This document shows, one piece after another, positions 41,486-44,215 of a DNA stretch of 44,215 bases (positions are counted from its first letter, which is position 1; each line of letters starts with the position of its first letter). The notes below the pieces were generated by a model. It searched no databases, was not told where the DNA came from, and worked only from the letters and a program-made list of their open reading frames with translations. The stretch comes from Nitrospiria bacterium (GTDB lineage: Bacteria; Nitrospirota; Nitrospiria; DASWJH01): the NCBI GenBank assembly GCA_036397255.1, contig DASWJH010000025.1, positions 1-44,215 on the forward strand. Reading direction: 5' to 3'. A program made the position numbers and the translations under genes.

Positions 41486-41767
41486 ATGAGCATTGTTGGG
41501 GTCAAAGAACTTAAAAATCGTTTAACGCAATATCTCCGCAAGACCAAGCAGGGTGAAAAGGTAATCGTCACGGAACGTGGGAAGCCCATTGCCGTTATCT
41601 CTTCTTCCAGAGGCGCCCTTCCTGCTACCTCGATAGAAATGAAGTTGGCGGACCTGGAACGGGAAGGCAGAATCAGGCTCCCCCAGAAGAAATTCTTAAA
41701 AAAGCTTCCCTCCATTAGAATATCGGGTTTACCCATTTCTGACACGCTCCTTGAGGATCGCGGGTGA
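41486..41767 (+). CDS. Phd/YefM-type antitoxin
   Basis: A 93-residue DNA-binding antitoxin paired with the PIN toxin that follows. The N-terminal Phd fold is clear: SIVGVKELKNRLTQYLRKTKQGEKVIVTERGKPIAVI. The C-terminal half, which would bind the toxin, is less conserved. The frame is open to a GTG at 41480, but the ATG at 41486 is preceded by GAGGTG at a good distance and is used here. Its TGA stop overlaps the toxin GTG. Such pairs are normally autorepressed by the toxin-antitoxin complex at their own promoter. Confidence 0.9.
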   Translation: MSIVGVKELKNRLTQYLRKTKQGEKVIVTERGKPIAVISSSRGALPATSIEMKLADLEREGRIRLPQKKFLKKLPSIRISGLPISDTLLEDRG

Positions 41768-42189
41768 TCTACCTGGATACGAGCGCTTTGATTAAGCGCT
41801 ATATCACAGAAACTGGATCGGACAAAATTCGTTCATTATTCACAAGCCAGGACCATCTGGCAACTTCTAAAGTTGCTTATGTGGAGGTTTATGCTGCCTT
41901 CACTCGCAGGAAACGGGAAGGAGATTTACCCTCAATGCGATATCAGCAGGTGTGCCGGTTGTTTGAACGGGAGTGGCCTGCTTATCTGGTGATCGAACTT
42001 CATGATGATATTCTTCGGTTATCGCGCGATCTGATAAAGAAGCACCCTCTCAGAGGATTGGATGCCATTCATCTTGCTTCCGCCAAATTAATAAAGCAAA
42101 AGATAAGTAAAGAAACCATCTTTGGTTGTGCAGATAACCGACTTTTGAATTCAGCTAAATCCGAAGGATTCAAATTACTGTCTGTATGA
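41764..42189 (+). CDS. vapC: VapC-type PIN-domain toxin ribonuclease
   Basis: A 141-residue PIN-domain RNase, partner of the preceding antitoxin. The acidic active-site residues are present: Asp5 (YLDTSALIKRY), Glu41 (AYVEVYAAF), Asp100 (LRGLDAIHLASA) and Asp124 (GCADNRLLNSA). It starts with GTG overlapping the antitoxin stop (GTGA), showing translational coupling. VapC-type toxins cleave tRNA or rRNA and arrest growth until the antitoxin returns. Both genes look intact, unlike the MNT-HepT pair next to them. Confidence 0.93.
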   Translation: MIYLDTSALIKRYITETGSDKIRSLFTSQDHLATSKVAYVEVYAAFTRRKREGDLPSMRYQQVCRLFEREWPAYLVIELHDDILRLSRDLIKKHPLRGLDAIHLASAKLIKQKISKETIFGCADNRLLNSAKSEGFKLLSV

Positions 42190-42220
42190 CGTTCCTCTTC
42201 CCTTTCTGCGTGACCCCAAT

Positions 42221-42287
42221 CTGATTTGTCTGGTTCATCTGGTTTTTCTTGTTTGTCTTGTTTGTCTTGTTCTCGCCTCAAACCTCT
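42221..42287 (+). repeat. 9-bp-type array, near-identical copy of 41108-41174
   Basis: Two differences in 67 bases from the block behind NUDIX B, including the trailing cgcctcaaacctct. The remaining gap to 42594 holds a frame at 42355-42561 (68 codons) that has no ribosome site and no recognisable motif, so it is not annotated as a gene. Confidence 0.9.
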
Positions 42288-42594
42288 ATCTTCCAACCTT
42301 TAACACTTTTACTCCTTCGTTAGGCGCTAACGGGAAGGTGAGAGAAACCTTGGTTTGATTAGATGGATTCCTTCAGGATATTCGAATTTTCAGGAGAGCG
42401 GGAGGGAAGAAGGATGGGTTGATCCGCTCTTCTATGACGCGCTCGGTTCCTTGTCGGGCCGGAAAAGGAACCTCCGTGTCACAGACCCCTTGAGCCATAT
42501 TGATCGCCTTAATTTCCTCGCGTCAATCGACAATGCACGAATTTCGGACTGGACGATGTGATGTGCTAACTTATTGAGGGAAAGAGACAAAACA

Positions 42595-43039
42595 TTATAA
42601 GGGCAGGTCCTTCTGCAGACACAACTTATTAAAAATCGTTCGGAGAAATTGATTAGGGTCTTCAATATTTTCCTGCACGACTTCATAATACTTGCTTCAG
42701 TTCTAGTTTTCCATATTCATGGTCGATCAGGTTTCTAAAACCCACCGACTTGACCATCCTTTCTGTCAACTCCACATCCAGGTAACCGTTTTCTTCCAAC
42801 AAGTAGAACATTTCATTTGTACTGCCCGGCACACCGAAGCCCTCCTCGCTGACGATGTGCGCCGCGATGTCGATGCAATTCTGCACAGCCATCTGAAGAT
42901 TGAACAGGATACTTTCCTGCCGGTCGAGATCCGCTATAAACGTCCAAAGGTCCGTGTTTCGTTTTTCGAGAACACGGCTTTAGTGTCTTTTCAAAGAACT
43001 GGCTTTCGCCAGTATCAGATCCAGATCCCTGTCAACCAA
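42595..43039 (-). pseudogene. hepT: HepT-type toxin/nuclease, frameshifted
   Basis: HepT-like sequence can be followed through three pieces. The N-terminus LVDRDLDLILAKASSLKRH is at 43039-42983, read in the MNT frame and ended by a TAA. Then comes VLEKRNTDL...LDRQESILFNLQMAVQNCIDIAAHIVSEEGFGVPGSTNEMFYLL...VGFRNLIDHEYGKLELKQ, with the RNase-type Arg-x4-6-His element (RNLIDH). Past a one-base shift near 42690, the C-terminus YYEVVQENIEDPNQFLRTIFNKLC runs to a stop at 42595. At least one premature stop and one frameshift break it, so a full HepT cannot be made without recoding. An internal Met at 42892 could give a fragment. Confidence 0.8.
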
Positions 43040-43468
43040 TGGATCAACCGCCATCACCTTTCTGATCAATCCCGATTGCATCCGATTCCGGTAGGGACCG
43101 AATTCGGCGATTCTGGCCATCATGACCATTTTATGCCGGGCCAGTTTCCGCTGATCCCTGACCAGAATACATTTTCCCTTTGCAAAGACCTGCTTCCAAA
43201 GTTCCTGGCCGGCAACGTTCAATATCACCGGATCGATATCCTTTCTTAGAATACGGCCCAGCTCTACGAGATATTCGTTTCTCTTTTCACTGAATAAATC
43301 GCGATCTTGGGCATCCAAGACAATGCCAAGATCGACGTCGCTTCGATCACGTTCTTTGCCTCGAGCAAAAGATCCAAACAGATAAACCGCAATGACTTCT
43401 CGTTTGGCGCCGAAATAGGTTCTTATCTTTTCTTCGAGCACATTTTGTTTTGACGAACCGGTTACCAC
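42980..43468 (-). CDS. mntA: MNT-type nucleotidyltransferase antitoxin, C-terminus run into hepT
   Basis: A 162-residue protein with the minimal nucleotidyltransferase motif GSFARGKERDRSDVD (GSx10DxD) that AMPylates HepT in MntA/HepT toxin-antitoxin pairs. It starts with a GTG at 43468 preceded by AGAGG. The family usually ends at about GLIRKVM. Here the frame continues through what looks like the HepT start (VDRDLDLILAKASSLKRH), suggesting that a base was lost near the original stop and the two genes were joined. The enzyme core looks intact; whether it still acts without a working HepT is unknown. Confidence 0.85.
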   Translation of the reverse strand: MVTGSSKQNVLEEKIRTYFGAKREVIAVYLFGSFARGKERDRSDVDLGIVLDAQDRDLFSEKRNEYLVELGRILRKDIDPVILNVAGQELWKQVFAKGKCILVRDQRKLARHKMVMMARIAEFGPYRNRMQSGLIRKVMAVDPLVDRDLDLILAKASSLKRH

Positions 43469-43589
43469 GAACTTATCGCCTCTCTATATTAGGTCCCGAT
43501 GCCGGATACGAATTTTCACCGCACGGAAAGTTATAAAGTTTTTCCTGAGGTAAAGCAAGAAATAGGTAAACCCACCGAAACCACCGGAC

Positions 43590-43676
43590 TGGTTTTCTGG
43601 TTCATTTTGTTTGTTTAGTTTGTCTGGTTTATCTCGTTTATCTGGTTCGTCTGGTTTATTTGGTTTATCTGGTTTT
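43590..43676 (+). repeat. Longest 9-bp-type tandem array
   Basis: Roughly nine units: tttgtttag-tttgtctgg-tttatctcg-tttatctgg-ttcgtctgg-tttatttgg-tttatctgg, with more degenerate ones before. It is followed by the tacccatcaccctttactcatcactgtccctaccac block found also near 33925, then C-rich ctaacgcctcacc blocks to 43870. No gene in this 399-bp gap. Confidence 0.9.
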
Positions 43677-43867
43677 ACCCATCACCCTTTACTCATCACT
43701 GTCCCTACCACCCCTCACTCTTCACGTATTCTTAAGGGCTTACCTCGAACCTCAAACGTTCTTCGCTTCACGCCCCCTCACCCCTAACGCCTCACCACTC
43801 ACGTTTTTTTGCAAAGAAGGTCTCCACCCTCTAACCTTTAACCTCAAACGATTTTTCCCTCCAACCC

Positions 43868-44075
43868 CTAGCATTCAGGTTTCATTTCCCCGCGGCTGAT
43901 CAGGAGTCCCAGGGTGATTCTGAGCTTTTTCGCCACCTCCTCCGAAACCTCCAGTTGGGGCTGCGCCTCCTTGAGGAGTTCGAGGAACTCGTCCGTCGCT
44001 TCAGGAATCCGAGCGTCAACCTCTTCGATCAGTTCTCCCGCTTTCTCCTCGTTCCGACAAGCGCGGTCGAACAGG
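43868..44075 (-). pseudogene. 3' end of an unknown gene truncated by the IS21-like insertion
   Basis: A clean minus-strand frame of 68 codons ends in TAG at 43868 and runs up to the first base of the IS21-like terminus at 44076. The piece is helical and acidic (ELIEEVDARIPEATDEFLELL; VSEEVAKKLRITLGLLISRG), G/C-rich, with coding-like codon use. The start is missing, so it is the C-terminal remnant of a gene cut by the insertion, or an IS-proximal neighbour whose N-terminal part lies beyond the element. Function not recognised. Confidence 0.6.
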
Positions 44076-44215
44076 TGTCACTGGTCATGAGAAAATGTAC
44101 CAAAAATGGTCATGAAAAGTGTACCAGGTTTAAGGGGCATTCCTCATAAAAGAGGGGTACCATCGATCTTTCTTGTGAAGACGGGAGGGAGAGATGGTCG
44201 GAAAGGAGGAATGCA
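44076..44215 (+). mobile_element. Left terminus of an IS21-family-like insertion sequence (partial)
   Basis: It begins TGTCACTGGTCATGA. Two direct repeats, ggtcatgagaaaatgtacca (44083-44102) and ggtcatgaaaagtgtacca (44108-44126), match the multiple transposase-binding repeats at IS21-family ends. A ribosome site, AAAGGAGGA, then ATG at 44211 marks the likely start of the first transposase gene (istA), cut by the window edge. The family call rests on these end features; the coding part is outside. Confidence 0.6.

Noticed and set aside
42069-42296. Minus-strand ORF with DKQDKQEKPDEPDK repeats, and a similar one at 33706-33918
   Set aside because: The protein repeats are only the translation of the 9-bp DNA array; one is antisense to vapC.
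42355-42561. 68-codon plus-strand ORF between vapC and hepT
   Set aside because: No ribosome site and no family resemblance; could be a gene remnant but cannot be supported.
33710-43676. CRISPR array from the regularly spaced repeats
   Set aside because: Units are 9 bp and directly adjacent with no unique spacers of constant length, and no cas genes are present.

Overview
The window is chromosomal DNA of a Gram-negative bacterium. The outer-membrane carrier chaperone LolA, type IV pilus minor pilins, a PEP-CTERM protein, a lipoprotein and a bactofilin all imply a diderm envelope. RNase J, a B12-dependent ribonucleotide reductase, sigma-54 activators and the rsmA-rnj-ftsK-lolA order would fit Nitrospirota or a neighbouring deltaproteobacteria-like lineage. 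That placement is a guess from gene content; nothing in the window proves it. No rRNA, tRNA or CRISPR array was seen.

Positions 1-2450: an unrecognised partial ORF, a hairpin-rich segment resembling an IS200/IS605 end (omega-RNA-like), groES without groEL, an unknown gene and an amidohydrolase. Positions 2.7-8.3 kb: housekeeping operon rsmA-rnj-ftsK-lolA, closed by a terminator that overlaps the lolA stop codon. Positions 8.3-11.1 kb: nrdJ behind two NrdR-type boxes, a good promoter and a leader of about 190 nt. Positions 11.5-13.8 kb: an alpha/beta hydrolase and an SPFH (stomatin-like) protein. Positions 14.1-20.0 kb, minus strand: gpsA, a Na/Pi cotransporter, larB and menG, coupled by 4-bp overlaps, followed by a radical SAM gene.

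Positions 20.1-30.9 kb: a type IV pilus block reading away from gpsA across a divergent promoter pair. It holds prepilin peptidase, a sensor kinase, an NtrC-type regulator, a second sigma-54 activator with a large unrecognised N-terminal region, then fimT, pilV, pilW and pilX-like genes. A bactofilin and a degenerate methyltransferase-like gene follow.

From about 32.6 kb the character changes to a repeat-laden accessory region. Small gene modules are separated by composite intergenic repeats. The modules are two paralogous NUDIX genes, a PEP-CTERM protein, a zinc-ribbon membrane protein, an acidic lipoprotein, a 34-residue membrane peptide, a secreted ankyrin protein, an unrecognised protein with a nuclease-like C-terminus, a Phd-VapC pair, and an MNT-HepT pair whose hepT is frameshifted. 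At the right edge an IS21-like terminus cuts off a minus-strand gene.

Three dispersed repeat classes run through the window. The first is a palindrome family with core cgtcattcccgc...gcgggaatccag, at about a dozen loci, some showing tandem growth of the left half-site. The second is arrays of a 9-bp unit (TTTRTCTGG), at eight loci between 33.7 and 43.7 kb. The third is C-rich blocks and blocks built around runs such as ccctccttacaaaggaggg. Several longer blocks are near-identical between distant intergenic gaps, so the gaps look like mosaics of duplicated modules.
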